A program made the translations under genes and the position numbers. 64,000 nt of DNA, taken from NCBI RefSeq assembly GCF_003340345.1, contig NZ_PPTQ01000001.1:186001-250000 (forward strand), given 5' to 3'. Source of the stretch: Paraeggerthella hongkongensis (GTDB taxonomy: Bacteria; Actinomycetota; Coriobacteriia; Coriobacteriales; Eggerthellaceae). Under the pieces are notes generated by a model that saw only the letters and a list, made by a program, of their open reading frames with translations, searched no databases and was not told where the DNA came from. This document shows positions 1 through 8,543 of the stretch, piece after piece; the first letter of the stretch is position 1; every line of letters starts with the position of its first letter.

Positions 1-702
1 CCCGATCCGGTTCCCGTTGCGGTCTTGGCGGGATCGGGCAACAACGGCGGCGACGGATGGGTTGCGGCGCAAGCACTTGCGAAAGCCGGGTACCCCGTGA
101 CGCTGATAGCGCCCGACCTGGCAGAGCGTCTGCATGCCGAACCTGCGCGAACGGTTGCCATGAGCGTGTTCTCGCAGGCTGCCAAGCAGGGCCTTCCCCT
201 TAACGTGCTCATCGCGCCCGATGCCGACATCCTGACCGATGCGATCGAGCGGGCGGACGTCGTCGTGGACGCGCTTCTGGGAACCGGGTTCGCGGGAGCC
301 GAAGTGCGCGAGCCGTACGCGACGTGGATCAAGGCGGCCAACCGCAAGCGCTTCGAGGGACCGCGCGAGCGGGGTCGCGGACGGCATCGCAAGCGCGTCT
401 ACGAGCAGGGCGACCACGCCCGGCTGCCCTACAGCCTTCCCGCGAAGGCCAAAGGAGCGCCCTTCGCCGTGTCGATCGACGCCCCAAGCGGCCTATCGGC
501 CCAAACGGGAGCCGCGGCCGCCCCCTGCTTCGCCGCCGACATGACCGTGACCATGCTGGCTTACAAGCCGGGGCTCATCGCGCCCGGAGCCCAGCGATGG
601 ACCGGCATCGTCGCCCTTGCGAAGCTTGTGGACACGCGTCCTTATCTGGAGAAGCTTCGGCTCCTTGATGCAGAGCCGAAACCTGCGCCCCCTACTCTTT
701 AG
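1..702 (+). CDS. nnrE: NAD(P)H-hydrate epimerase, 3' part (5' end outside window)
   Basis: The reading frame is open from the first base, so the N-terminus lies outside the window. The family epimerises damaged (R)-NAD(P)HX to the S form for repair by the NnrD dehydratase. Visible family motifs are GSGNNGGDGW near the start, VVDALLGTGF in the middle and SIDAPSGLSA later. The protein stops soon after the epimerase fold (ending VDTRPYLEKL plus a Pro-rich tail), so it lacks the fused NnrD kinase-like domain found in many bacteria. An Arg/Lys-rich stretch of roughly 35 residues, including RKRFEGPRERGRGRHRKR, interrupts the domain before SIDAPSGL and is not typical of the family as I know it. The 3' end overlaps the convergent lipoprotein gene by 11 bases. 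Confidence 0.85.
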   Translation, partial: PDPVPVAVLAGSGNNGGDGWVAAQALAKAGYPVTLIAPDLAERLHAEPARTVAMSVFSQAAKQGLPLNVLIAPDADILTDAIERADVVVDALLGTGFAGAEVREPYATWIKAANRKRFEGPRERGRGRHRKRVYEQGDHARLPYSLPAKAKGAPFAVSIDAPSGLSAQTGAAAAPCFAADMTVTMLAYKPGLIAPGAQRWTGIVALAKLVDTRPYLEKLRLLDAEPKPAPPTL

Positions 703-1147
703 CTTTCAGGAAGTAGAAACCGGCCAGCGATCCGTCCTCGAAGAAGCTGATGCGGAACTCGGCGGAGCCGTTCTCGTAGGACGCCTGCTCGATAACGGTT
801 GCGTACGAGCGACCCTTGCTCTCGCCATGCAGAAACGTCTTGTCGCCGTACTCGACGAACGCGCCGTACTCGTCTTGCGCGGCGCTCAGGTTCTGGGAGA
901 GCTGCTCGGCCGTCACGCCCGCGTCCTGATAGCGCGCGGCAAGCGCCTCGTAGTCGCGCGCATTGAACTCGTCGACCACTTCATGGGCCCAGGCGGTCAC
1001 GCCCTCCTCGGTCGCCCATGACGGCAGGCCCTTCTCGACCTGCGCGTCGGGCTGCGAACATGCCGTAAGCAGCGCGCACGCAAGCAGCGCCGCTGCAAGC
1101 GTCAACGCGACGGCAAGCCGTCCCCGCCCCTGCCTCGATGCACTCAT
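692..1147 (-). CDS. DUF3887-type lipoprotein
   Basis: A 151-residue exported lipoprotein. The N-terminus has Arg residues (RQGRGR), a hydrophobic stretch and the lipobox LTAC with the lipidated Cys at about residue 30, so it should be anchored on the outer face of the cytoplasmic membrane. The mature part (EEGVTAWAHEVVDEFNARDY onward) resembles DUF3887, a small cone-shaped domain of the NTF2-like type often found in secreted proteins; its role is unknown. The ATG at 1147 is preferred because AAGGA lies about 11 bases upstream; a GTG at 1156 would be too close to it. It is convergent with nnrE and has no obvious operon partner. Confidence 0.75.
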   Translation of the reverse strand: MSASRQGRGRLAVALTLAAALLACALLTACSQPDAQVEKGLPSWATEEGVTAWAHEVVDEFNARDYEALAARYQDAGVTAEQLSQNLSAAQDEYGAFVEYGDKTFLHGESKGRSYATVIEQASYENGSAEFRISFFEDGSLAGFYFLKAKE

Positions 1148-1523
1148 ACCAGCCACGTCCTTCCCTGCTCGATTCGCATGTAGCGTTCGACCATTATACC
1201 GAAAGCCCTACCAAAGCCCGGCGCGCATGAAAAAGCCCCTCTTCAACCGGGGGAATCGAAGAGGGGCTGCGCAATGCGCACCAAGGAGAAGGGGAAGGTG
1301 CGCATGTTCTGCGACCCGTCGCGAAGTTGAGAGAGATGAGGTTCACGCGAGTGACGAAGCGGCGGGTCTCGAATCGGTTGTCAGAGCCTTGCGCGAAGGC
1401 GCACAGCAAAGACTACCTTCGATGCCAGAAGGGCGCAACGAACTTGGACGTTCGGTGAACCCTTGGTCATCGCTTCGTTAATCAACTGTAGATTTGATCA
1501 TGCGACCAAAACTGCAACGCGCG
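1148..1523 (-). other. Intergenic region with minus-strand hairpins between gpsA and the lipoprotein gene
   Basis: These 376 bases hold no convincing gene. On the minus strand, downstream of gpsA, several stems can be drawn: TGCGCACC/GGTGCGCA, GACCCG/CGGGTC and GCCTT/AAGGC, ending in a strong rho-independent terminator at 1229-1268. It could be an unusually long 3' untranslated region of gpsA or a separate small RNA. A 71-residue frame at 1194-1409 runs through the terminator and is not credible. Confidence 0.45.
1229..1268 (-). terminator. Rho-independent terminator
   Basis: AGCCCCTCTTC and GAAGAGGGGCT form an 11-bp perfect stem around a 13-base loop. On the minus strand it is followed by a run of five T. 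It ends transcription coming from the gpsA side, about 255 bases beyond the gpsA stop codon. Confidence 0.85.
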
Positions 1524-2525
1524 CTACAACCCGTAGAATTCCGTGGTCAAAGGCCGGTTCGTAAGCGTATGGGCCACGTCGTGGGGGTCGGCCCCTTCCC
1601 ACACGATGCTGCGCACCACGTCGGTGATGGGCAGTTCCACCCGGTACGCGTCGCCGAGCGTCTTGAGGGTCTTGCACGCCAGAGCGCCCTCGGCCACCAT
1701 GTGCGTCTGCGCGGTGAAGTCGTCGAGCGTGGACCCTTCGGCCAGCAGCTTGCCGAAGCGGCGGTTGCGCGAATGCTCGGACGTGCACGTGGCGATCAGG
1801 TCGCCCGTGCCCGCCAGCCCCATGCACGTGATGGCCTGCCCGCCGCAGCGCACGGTCAAGCGGCTCATCTCCGCCAGGCCGCGCGTCATGAGCATGGCGG
1901 CGGTGTTGTCGCCGTAGCCCAGCCCGTAGGACACGCCCACCGCGATGGCGATGACGTTCTTGAACGCAGCGCACAGCTCCACGCCGCACACGTCGTCGCT
2001 CACGTACGTGCGGAAGCTCTCCGCCGCGAACAGCTCCTGGAAAAACGAGGCGGTATGCTCGTCGGAGCTGGCGATGACCGTGCCGGAGGGAATGCCCTTG
2101 ATAACCTCTTCGGCATGGTTCGGACCCGAAAGAACGGCCAAGCGGCCGGCGTTTCCCATCTCGGCCTCGAACACCTCGACGGGAAGCAGGCCGCTTCCCT
2201 CCTCCACGCCTTTCGAGCAGATGATAACGGGGAAGTCGGCATCGACCACGTCGGCGAGCGCACGCGCCACGCCGCGCATGAGGTTCGACGGCGTTACGAT
2301 GACCGCGGCTTTCGCGCGCAGCAGCGCGTCTTGGTACGACACGGTGGCCACGATGTTCTCGGACAACTCCACGTCGCTCAAGTAGCGAGGATTGCGGTGC
2401 TCGGCGTTGATCGCCTGCACCACTTCGGGCTTTCTTGCCCACAAGCCCACGTTGTGGCCGTTTTCGGCAAGAACCTGCGCCAGCGCCGTCCCCCACGACC
2501 CCGCCCCGATAACCGCGATTTTCAC
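1524..2525 (-). CDS. gpsA: Glycerol-3-phosphate dehydrogenase [NAD(P)+]
   Basis: Cytoplasmic enzyme of 333 residues, the usual family length, reducing dihydroxyacetone phosphate to sn-glycerol 3-phosphate for phospholipid synthesis. The Rossmann motif GAGSWGTALA is at residues 7-16. Other family marks are VIICSKGVEEGSGLLPVEVF, LSGPNHAEEV, the catalytic-region Lys in CAAFKNVIAIAVG, and ETARNRRFG-like sequence SEHSRNRRFGKLLAEG. The GTG start at 2525 has GAAGGGAG just upstream; the longer frame running back into plsY is an artefact of GC-rich DNA. It follows plsY by 86 bases, so the two enzymes that make and first use glycerol 3-phosphate are adjacent. Confidence 0.97.
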   Translation of the reverse strand: MKIAVIGAGSWGTALAQVLAENGHNVGLWARKPEVVQAINAEHRNPRYLSDVELSENIVATVSYQDALLRAKAAVIVTPSNLMRGVARALADVVDADFPVIICSKGVEEGSGLLPVEVFEAEMGNAGRLAVLSGPNHAEEVIKGIPSGTVIASSDEHTASFFQELFAAESFRTYVSDDVCGVELCAAFKNVIAIAVGVSYGLGYGDNTAAMLMTRGLAEMSRLTVRCGGQAITCMGLAGTGDLIATCTSEHSRNRRFGKLLAEGSTLDDFTAQTHMVAEGALACKTLKTLGDAYRVELPITDVVRSIVWEGADPHDVAHTLTNRPLTTEFYGL

Positions 2526-2611
2526 GTAGGACTCCCTTCGAGCTTTCCTGTCGTTCGTAAAGCCAGCAAGAGGCGTCGGCATGTTCCGCTGCTCGACGGA
2601 ACAGCGGAGCC

Positions 2612-3271
2612 TTACGCCTTCTTCTTGTCGCCGATGCGGCTTTCCGTCCCCGCGCGCAGACGCGCGATGTTCTCGCGATGCGCCCACACCACGGTCAATC
2701 CGGCTATCGTGCACAAAGCGACCGCGGCCCAATCGCCCCAGAAGTAGTACAGGGAGAAGAACGGGCAGGCCACCGCCGCCGCGATCGAGCCGACCGACAC
2801 GTACTTCGTGGCAACCACCAGCACGATGAAGATGGCAAGCTCGAGCCATGCGCCCACCCAGCCGAACACGACGAACAGGCAGCCCACGGCCACCGCGATG
2901 CCCTTGCCGCCCTTGAACTTGAGCCAGGGGCTGAAGATATGCCCCCACACGCAACCCAGGAACGCCACGGTCAGCATGGTGTCGTACGACACGAGCGAAC
3001 CGGGCTCCAAGCCGCCGCCCGGCAGCAGGTACCACGAGAACGCCCAGGCTAGCACGCCCGACAAAAGGCCCTTGCCGAAATCCAGCACGAACACCGAATA
3101 GCCGCCCACCTTGCCCATCGTACGGATGGCGTTCGTGGTCCCGATGTTGCCGCTGCCGTGCTCGCGGATGTCGGTATGGTAGAACACCTTCGAGATGATC
3201 AGTCCGAAGGGAATGGAACCCAGAAGAAACGCCGCAACGAACAGCGCTCCTGCAACCAGCAAATCCTGCAT
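2612..3271 (-). CDS. plsY: Acyl-phosphate:glycerol-3-phosphate acyltransferase
   Basis: Integral membrane enzyme of 219 residues that transfers an acyl chain from acyl-phosphate to glycerol 3-phosphate, making lysophosphatidate. The three family motifs are present in order: LLGSIPFG near the N-terminus, EHGSGNIGTTNAIRTMG, and KFKGGKGIA. Several hydrophobic segments, e.g. LLVAGALFVAAFLLG, LSGVLAWAFSWYLL and LELAIFIVLVVATKY, match the multi-spanning topology. The cytoplasmic tail is Lys/Arg-rich. It starts 7 bases after der and precedes gpsA, the common der-plsY-gpsA order. Confidence 0.96.
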   Translation of the reverse strand: MQDLLVAGALFVAAFLLGSIPFGLIISKVFYHTDIREHGSGNIGTTNAIRTMGKVGGYSVFVLDFGKGLLSGVLAWAFSWYLLPGGGLEPGSLVSYDTMLTVAFLGCVWGHIFSPWLKFKGGKGIAVAVGCLFVVFGWVGAWLELAIFIVLVVATKYVSVGSIAAAVACPFFSLYYFWGDWAAVALCTIAGLTVVWAHRENIARLRAGTESRIGDKKKA

Positions 3272-3278
3272 CGTATGC

Positions 3279-4592
3279 TTAATCCTTCTTCTTGAATTTG
3301 AAACCGACCGGCGTGCCCGTCAGGTCGAAGCTTTCGCGCAAGCGGTTCTCGAGGAACCGCTCGTAGTTGTCGTTCACGAGGTCCGGACGGTTCGCGAAGA
3401 ACGTGAAGCGCGGCGGGCAGGTAGACGTCTGCGTCACGTACTTCATGCGCAGCACCGCCTTGCCGTTGCTCACCGTATGGCCCGTTTCCCGAATGCCCGT
3501 AAGCCAGGTGTTGAGCTTGTTCGTGGGGATGGTCTGGCTGTAGTTCTCGAACGCGGAATCGATGGCGTCCCAGATGCGGTCGACCTTCTTGCCCGTAAGC
3601 GCGGAAATGGCGATGACGGGAGCGTAGCCCACGAATCCCAGGCGGTCGGCTATGCGCTCGCGGATCTCGGCCTTGGCCTCGGGGCCCTCGACGAGGTCCC
3701 ACTTGTTCAGGACGATGATCATGGCGCACCCGCGATCCGCCGCGAATCCGGCGACGCGCTGGTCCTGGTCGGTCAAGCCCAGCGTGGAGTCGATGACCAG
3801 AAGCGCCACCTGGGCGCGATCGATGGCGCGCATGGCGCGCACGAATCCGTAGTACTCCACGTCCTCGTCGATCTGGCTCTTGCGGCGCAAGCCCGCCGTG
3901 TCCACGATGGTGTAGTGCTTGCCCTCGTGCTCGACCAGCGTGTCGATGGCGTCGCGCGTGGTTCCCGCCACGTCGGAGACGATGGATCGGTCCCCCTTGG
4001 TCATCCGGTTCGTCAGCGAGCTCTTGCCCGCGTTGGGGCGCCCGATGATGGCCACGTTGATGCCCGGATCATCCTCGACGTCCGGCACCTCGACCTTGCG
4101 CAGCTCTTCCACGATGGCGTCCAGCAAATCGCCGGTACCGTGGCCGTGCGTGGCCGAAACGGGCCACGGGTCTCCCACTCCCAGCTGGTAGAACTCCCAC
4201 AGCTCGTCTTCGCTGCCGGGCGTGTCCATCTTGTTCACGGCCAGAAACACCGGCTTGGAGGTTCTGCGCAGAACGCGAGCCACCTCTTCGTCGTCGGCGT
4301 TGATGCCGGTCTTGCCGTCGACCAAGAACACGATGACGTCGGCTTCGTTCGCGCCGGCGAAGGCCTGGGAGCGAATGGACCCCTGGAAGGCGTCGTCGTC
4401 GCCCATCTCGATGCCGCCGGTGTCGATCAGCTTGAAGTCGCACCCGTTCCAGTCGGCTTCGTGATAGGATCGGTCGCGCGTGACGCCGCGCATTTCATGT
4501 ACGATGGCCTCGTTGGCCTGGGCTATGCGGTTGACGAAGGTGGACTTGCCGACGTTCGGCCGTCCCACCACCGCCACGATTGGCAAAGGCAT
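3279..4592 (-). CDS. der: Ribosome assembly GTPase Der (EngA)
   Basis: 437-residue tandem GTPase that acts late in 50S subunit assembly. Two G domains are visible: the first with GRPNVGKST (about residues 10-18), the switch DTGGIE and NKMD; the second with GRPNAGKSS, DTAGL and NKWD. A C-terminal KH-like domain follows (MKYVTQTSTCPPRFTFFANR), ending in a basic GFKFKKKD tail. It starts 24 bases after the DUF512 gene ends and lies 7 bases before plsY, so it is probably cotranscribed with both. Confidence 0.97.
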   Translation of the reverse strand: MPLPIVAVVGRPNVGKSTFVNRIAQANEAIVHEMRGVTRDRSYHEADWNGCDFKLIDTGGIEMGDDDAFQGSIRSQAFAGANEADVIVFLVDGKTGINADDEEVARVLRRTSKPVFLAVNKMDTPGSEDELWEFYQLGVGDPWPVSATHGHGTGDLLDAIVEELRKVEVPDVEDDPGINVAIIGRPNAGKSSLTNRMTKGDRSIVSDVAGTTRDAIDTLVEHEGKHYTIVDTAGLRRKSQIDEDVEYYGFVRAMRAIDRAQVALLVIDSTLGLTDQDQRVAGFAADRGCAMIIVLNKWDLVEGPEAKAEIRERIADRLGFVGYAPVIAISALTGKKVDRIWDAIDSAFENYSQTIPTNKLNTWLTGIRETGHTVSNGKAVLRMKYVTQTSTCPPRFTFFANRPDLVNDNYERFLENRLRESFDLTGTPVGFKFKKKD

Positions 4593-4616
4593 GGTGCAAC
4601 CTTTCAGATTGATTCG

Positions 4617-6077
4617 TTAGCTTGAAGTCGGCGCGTTCTGCCCGACAAGGTCGATGATCTCGGAAAGAAAACCCGACGCGTTACAGGATACCACGGCAAG
4701 CGGCGCGCCCGCGCGCCTTCCCATATCCTCCAAAGTCATGTCATCGAGGGTCACCCCGTCGTCGTTGAACACGACGCTTGGAACCACGAACAGATCGCCG
4801 TCGTCGCACGCCCGGATCGCAGAAGCGATGTCGCACCCACACAGCAGGCCCGTGACGTCCACATTGCCCCCGAAGAAGTCGTTCTTCACGAACAGGGGCT
4901 CGAACCAGGGCGCGACGGCGCTGCGCGCAGCCAGCGGCCCGAGGAACTGGCGGGTTGCGAAACCGGCGACGTAGCGCACGCGCAGGCCGGCCTGCCCGAG
5001 CGCGTCTGCAGCACGAGCCACCGTCCCGTCGCGCTCGGCCTGCTCCCAGTCGTCCACGAACGACCGGATGATGCCCACGCCGTCCTCGAACATGCCGAAA
5101 TCGCCGTAGTGCTGCGACGGAGGAAGGTTCTGCAGCAGCTCGGAGCCGTACGCGTTGTGGTAGAACTCGTCGGCGGCGAACGCCCACATGGTTCCGCGTT
5201 CGGCGAGCGCGCGCGCCTGGAACGGCACGACCAGGTCCATGACCGCGCGCGACGACACCGGGTCATTGAAGCTGCGGTCGAAGCACGTCTGATGCTTGGT
5301 GAACCCGAGCGGCACGATGCAGACGTCCAGGATGCCCGGGCGCTCGTACGCCCAGGAAAGCGTGTCCTTCAGCACGGCCCCGTCGTTCTGATCGGGCACG
5401 AGCACGATCTGCGCATGGAACTCGATGCCGGCCGCGAGCAGGCGCTCGAGCACGTCGATGCCATGCTGCGCATGCTTGCCGATCATGCGGCGGCGCACCT
5501 GCGGATCGGCCACGTGCAAGGACAGGCGCAGCGGCGAGATATGCTGCTCCACGATGCGCGCCTCGTCTTCGGGCGAAAGGTTCGTGAAGGTGACGAACGT
5601 GCCCGCCAGGAAGCTCAGGCGGAAGTCGTCGTCGCGCAGCGTGAGCGACGAGCGCATGTCGTCGGGAAGCTGGCGCATGAAGCAGAACGTGCAGGCGTTG
5701 CGGCATTGCTTGACGCCGTCGAACACCACGCCGTCGAACTCGAAGCCCCAGTCCTCCCCCGGTTCGCGTTCGAGTTCCACCTCGCCCGCCTCGCCGTCGA
5801 GGTCGACGTAGCCCAGCTCGATGACGTCGTCGGACGTGAGCCAGCGCCAGTCGATCACGTCGCGCACAGGAGCGCCGTTCACAGAGGTCACGTAGCAGCC
5901 CGGCTCGAACCCCGCGTCGTCGGCCGGGCTTTCGGGCGCGACGGCCGCCACCAGGGCGCGCGGAGGATCGCCCTTCCGGCGACACCCGTGCGACGCCGCA
6001 GCGCTGAACCCGCGCGCAGCGGACGAAGCGGAGCTTTCCGCCTCGCGCGCGATGTCCTTCGATGGGTACGTGCTCAC
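4617..6077 (-). CDS. DUF512 family radical-SAM-like protein with PDZ-type N-terminus
   Basis: 486 residues. A PDZ-like segment at about residues 43-100 (VAPESPADDAGFEPGCYV, SVNGAPVRDVIDW) precedes a cluster motif C125-x3-C129-x2-C132 (CRNACTFCFM) typical of radical-SAM proteins. The C-terminal half (e.g. VSSRAVMDLVVPFQARAL, EFYHNAYGSELLQNLP, VKNDFFGGNVDVTGLLCG) is the DUF512 region. The biochemical function of the family is not known; in many Gram-positive genomes it sits next to der, as here. The GTG at 6077 is chosen because GGAAGG lies just upstream; longer frames run into ispH on the same strand. Confidence 0.88.
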   Translation of the reverse strand: MSTYPSKDIAREAESSASSAARGFSAAASHGCRRKGDPPRALVAAVAPESPADDAGFEPGCYVTSVNGAPVRDVIDWRWLTSDDVIELGYVDLDGEAGEVELEREPGEDWGFEFDGVVFDGVKQCRNACTFCFMRQLPDDMRSSLTLRDDDFRLSFLAGTFVTFTNLSPEDEARIVEQHISPLRLSLHVADPQVRRRMIGKHAQHGIDVLERLLAAGIEFHAQIVLVPDQNDGAVLKDTLSWAYERPGILDVCIVPLGFTKHQTCFDRSFNDPVSSRAVMDLVVPFQARALAERGTMWAFAADEFYHNAYGSELLQNLPPSQHYGDFGMFEDGVGIIRSFVDDWEQAERDGTVARAADALGQAGLRVRYVAGFATRQFLGPLAARSAVAPWFEPLFVKNDFFGGNVDVTGLLCGCDIASAIRACDDGDLFVVPSVVFNDDGVTLDDMTLEDMGRRAGAPLAVVSCNASGFLSEIIDLVGQNAPTSS

Positions 6078-6127
6078 CTGCCGCCTTCCGTTCGCTTTCT
6101 TCGAGCAAGAGTATACGCGATGCCCGC

Positions 6128-6964
6128 CTACCAAGCCTCCAGGCGCTCGACGACGGCGGCTATCTGGGCCTCGGGCGTGCTCGCCCCCGCGGTGACGCCC
6201 ACGCTCTCGCAGCCCTCGAACCAGGCGGGATCCAGCTCGTCGGGCGCTTCCACGTGATGCGTGCGCGGGCACGCGGCCGCGCAGATCTCGGCCAGGCGCG
6301 TCGTGTTCGACGAGTTGCGCCCGCCGATCACCACGATGACGTCCACCTCGTCCGCAAGCGCTGCGGCTGCTTCCTGCCGCTGGCGCGTAGCGAAGCAGAT
6401 AGTGTTCTTGACCTGCGGCTCGATGCCGCGCGCAACAAGCGCGTCCACCACGGCGTCAAGTGACTCGCGCGTCTGCGTGGTCTGCACGACGATGCCGACG
6501 GGAGCCGGAAGGCCATCCGGCAGATCGGCGGGCTCGGTGACCACGGCCACCTGGCCGCCTGCCTCGCGCGCGCAGGCAACCAGCCCTTCCACCTCGGGAT
6601 GTCCTGCCTCGCCCACCACCACCACGCGCCCGCACTGCCGCGCAAGCTCCGCAGCCGCCTTTTGCGCGCGCGCCACATGCGGGCACGTAGCGTCGATGAT
6701 GGGCAGCCCGCGCTCCTCCACGCTGCGACGCACGCCCGGCGTCACGCCGTGGCTGCGGATGATGACCGACCCGTGATCCACCGCGTCAGCGCTCTCGACC
6801 GCGCGTATGCCGCGCTCGGCCAGCTCGCCCACCACCTGCGGGTTGTGGATGAGAGGCCCGAGCGTAGAGGCGCCCTCGGTGCGCTCGGCCGCCTCGAGCG
6901 CCATGTCGAGCGCCCGCTGCACGCCGTAGCAGGCGCCCGCGTGCTTGGCCTTCACCACCCTCAT
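6128..6964 (-). CDS. ispH: 4-hydroxy-3-methylbut-2-enyl diphosphate reductase
   Basis: 278-residue [4Fe-4S] enzyme for the last step of the MEP isoprenoid pathway, giving IPP and DMAPP. The three cluster cysteines are in HAGACYGV (Cys12), DATCPHV and NTICFATRQRQ. The substrate-binding motifs GEAGHPEV, VQTTQT and GGRNSSNT are also present. The ATG at 6964 overlaps the plsC stop in ATGA and has AAGGAG seven bases upstream; an ATG two codons earlier is too close to that sequence. No rpsA domain or gene follows, unlike the ispH-rpsA arrangement of many clostridia. Confidence 0.96.
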   Translation of the reverse strand: MRVVKAKHAGACYGVQRALDMALEAAERTEGASTLGPLIHNPQVVGELAERGIRAVESADAVDHGSVIIRSHGVTPGVRRSVEERGLPIIDATCPHVARAQKAAAELARQCGRVVVVGEAGHPEVEGLVACAREAGGQVAVVTEPADLPDGLPAPVGIVVQTTQTRESLDAVVDALVARGIEPQVKNTICFATRQRQEAAAALADEVDVIVVIGGRNSSNTTRLAEICAAACPRTHHVEAPDELDPAWFEGCESVGVTAGASTPEAQIAAVVERLEAW

Positions 6965-7848
6965 GCGCATGCTCCTTCCGCAGGTGCTTCCTTGGAAGCG
7001 CGGCGTTCCTTGGCGGCCTTCTTCTCCCTGATAGCGGCCACCAGCTCCTCGGTCGTGTGCCGCGCCACGCGATGCTCGGCGAACGCCGCCGTGAAATCGC
7101 GGCCCTCCGGGAACAGCGCCAGCATGTCCACCTGATCGGCCGGCACGTTCAGCGACAGCGCGAAGCACTCGCGCATCGCGTACCAGGTGCAGCCGTCCAA
7201 GCGGTCTTCTTTCGGAAGAAAGTCGAAATCGCTCACCAGCAAAGGATCCCCGTACTCGATGGTCACCTTGGGGAAGCGGAAGAACTTCCCCTTCTCCTTG
7301 ATATGCTCGGCGTTGCGCACGGTCATGGGCAGGATGGGCGCATGCCCCATCTTCGCGATGAACGCCGCCCCCGAATGGATCTCGGGCGTGCGATCGCTTT
7401 TGCCCCGGCGCGTTCCCTCGGGAAGAATGCCCACGATCTCGTCGTTTTTCAGCATGCGGGTCGCGCGCTTGATGGCCGTTCTATCGGCAGAATCGCGCTT
7501 GATGGGAAACGCGCCCACGCGCGACAGGATATGGCCCGCCAGGCCGTGCGCGTTGCCGAACAGGTTCTCGCGCCCCAAGAAGCGTATCCACTGGGAAGGG
7601 CGCGAAGACAGGTACATGAACACCACGTCCAGAAACGACGTATGGTTCGCCACCACCACCACGCCGCTTTCGCCGTCGAAGCCCCGCAGGCTTTGCCGGT
7701 TGTCCACGCGGTAGCGGAAGCAGATCTTGAACACGAAGGCCAAGAACCCGTAGATGACGTTGCCGACCAGGCGCGGAGCCTGCTTCTCGTCGGAAGCGCC
7801 GCCGTAGGGCATATCCCAGATCTTCTCGTAAGGCAGAATCAGGCTCAT
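6961..7848 (-). CDS. plsC: 1-acyl-sn-glycerol-3-phosphate acyltransferase family protein
   Basis: 295 residues. The acyltransferase motifs are NHTSFLDV (the HX4D catalytic site), the FLGRENLF region and PEGTRRGKSD. The family converts lysophosphatidate to phosphatidate at the membrane. A C-terminal extension of about 70 residues ends in a Lys/Arg/Ala-rich tail (REKKAAKERRASKEAP), longer than the minimal PlsC. It overlaps cmk (ATGA) at its start and ispH at its end, so translation of cmk-plsC-ispH is likely coupled. Confidence 0.9.
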   Translation of the reverse strand: MSLILPYEKIWDMPYGGASDEKQAPRLVGNVIYGFLAFVFKICFRYRVDNRQSLRGFDGESGVVVVANHTSFLDVVFMYLSSRPSQWIRFLGRENLFGNAHGLAGHILSRVGAFPIKRDSADRTAIKRATRMLKNDEIVGILPEGTRRGKSDRTPEIHSGAAFIAKMGHAPILPMTVRNAEHIKEKGKFFRFPKVTIEYGDPLLVSDFDFLPKEDRLDGCTWYAMRECFALSLNVPADQVDMLALFPEGRDFTAAFAEHRVARHTTEELVAAIREKKAAKERRASKEAPAEGACA

Positions 7849-8543
7849 GCGCGCTCGCCTTCGCCGCCGTTCGCGCCCCTCTGACGGGCAAGCGCGCAGA
7901 TCTCGTCGATCACGTCTTCGATGTAGTGCCCGGTCGAATCCAAATGCACGGCATCGTCTGCAGGCCGCAACGGCGACGTGGCGCGCGAGGAGTCCAGCTC
8001 GTCGCGTCGGCGAATGTCGGCAAGCACCTCGTCGAAGTCGATGGAGCCCACGGCACGGTCGACGTTTTGACGAACCCGACGATGGGCCCGCTCTTCAGCC
8101 GAAGCGGTCAGGAACACCTTGACCGGGGCCTCCGGGAACACCGTGGTGCCTATGTCGCGCCCCTCCACCACGTAGTCGCCCGCACGGCCGATGCGCTGCT
8201 GCTGCTCCACCAAAGCCGCACGGACGGTCGGCGCAGCGGAGACAGGGCTCACGGCGCGGTCGATCTCGGCGGTTCGGATGGCGTCGGTCACGTCGACGCC
8301 GCCGATGGAGACGCGGCGCGGAACCGGCTCGCCCGCCTCGTGCGCAAACGCGATGTCGTAGGTGCGCGCAAGGCTTCCCAGCGCGTCGCAGTCGTCGAGC
8401 GCCACGCCGTCTTGCAGGGCGCGCCATGCAACGGCTCGGTACATCGCACCGGTGTCCAGGCAGGAAAAGCCCAGTTCGCGCGCAACAGCTTTCGCAACAG
8501 TAGATTTACCGGCCCCGCTCGGGCCGTCAATGGCGATGATCAT
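7845..8543 (-). CDS. cmk: Cytidylate kinase
   Basis: 232-residue nucleoside monophosphate kinase making CDP/dCDP from CMP/dCMP. It begins MIIAIDGPSGAGKST with the P-loop at residues 7-15, followed by LDTGAMYRAVAW, VVEGRDIGTTVFP and RRRDELDSSRATSPLRPADDA, all diagnostic. The ATG at 8543 overlaps the aroA stop by 4 bases. A much longer in-frame reading upstream lies antisense or out of frame to aroA and is rejected. Confidence 0.97.
   Translation of the reverse strand: MIIAIDGPSGAGKSTVAKAVARELGFSCLDTGAMYRAVAWRALQDGVALDDCDALGSLARTYDIAFAHEAGEPVPRRVSIGGVDVTDAIRTAEIDRAVSPVSAAPTVRAALVEQQQRIGRAGDYVVEGRDIGTTVFPEAPVKVFLTASAEERAHRRVRQNVDRAVGSIDFDEVLADIRRRDELDSSRATSPLRPADDAVHLDSTGHYIEDVIDEICALARQRGANGGEGERA

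Noticed and set aside
1194-1409. 71-residue minus-strand protein
   Set aside because: It reads through a strong terminator and has no ribosome site or family match.
1229-1523. tmRNA, RNase P RNA, 6S RNA or SRP RNA downstream of gpsA
   Set aside because: None of their conserved sequence or end-pairing features could be found; kept only as an unassigned structured region.
1494-2747. Long plus-strand reading frame opposite gpsA
   Set aside because: It is the antisense shadow of a clear gpsA/plsY region; GC-rich DNA leaves long open antisense frames. The same applies to many others, e.g. 3195-4625, 5109-6257, 8573-9856, 26994-29333 and 45956-48565.
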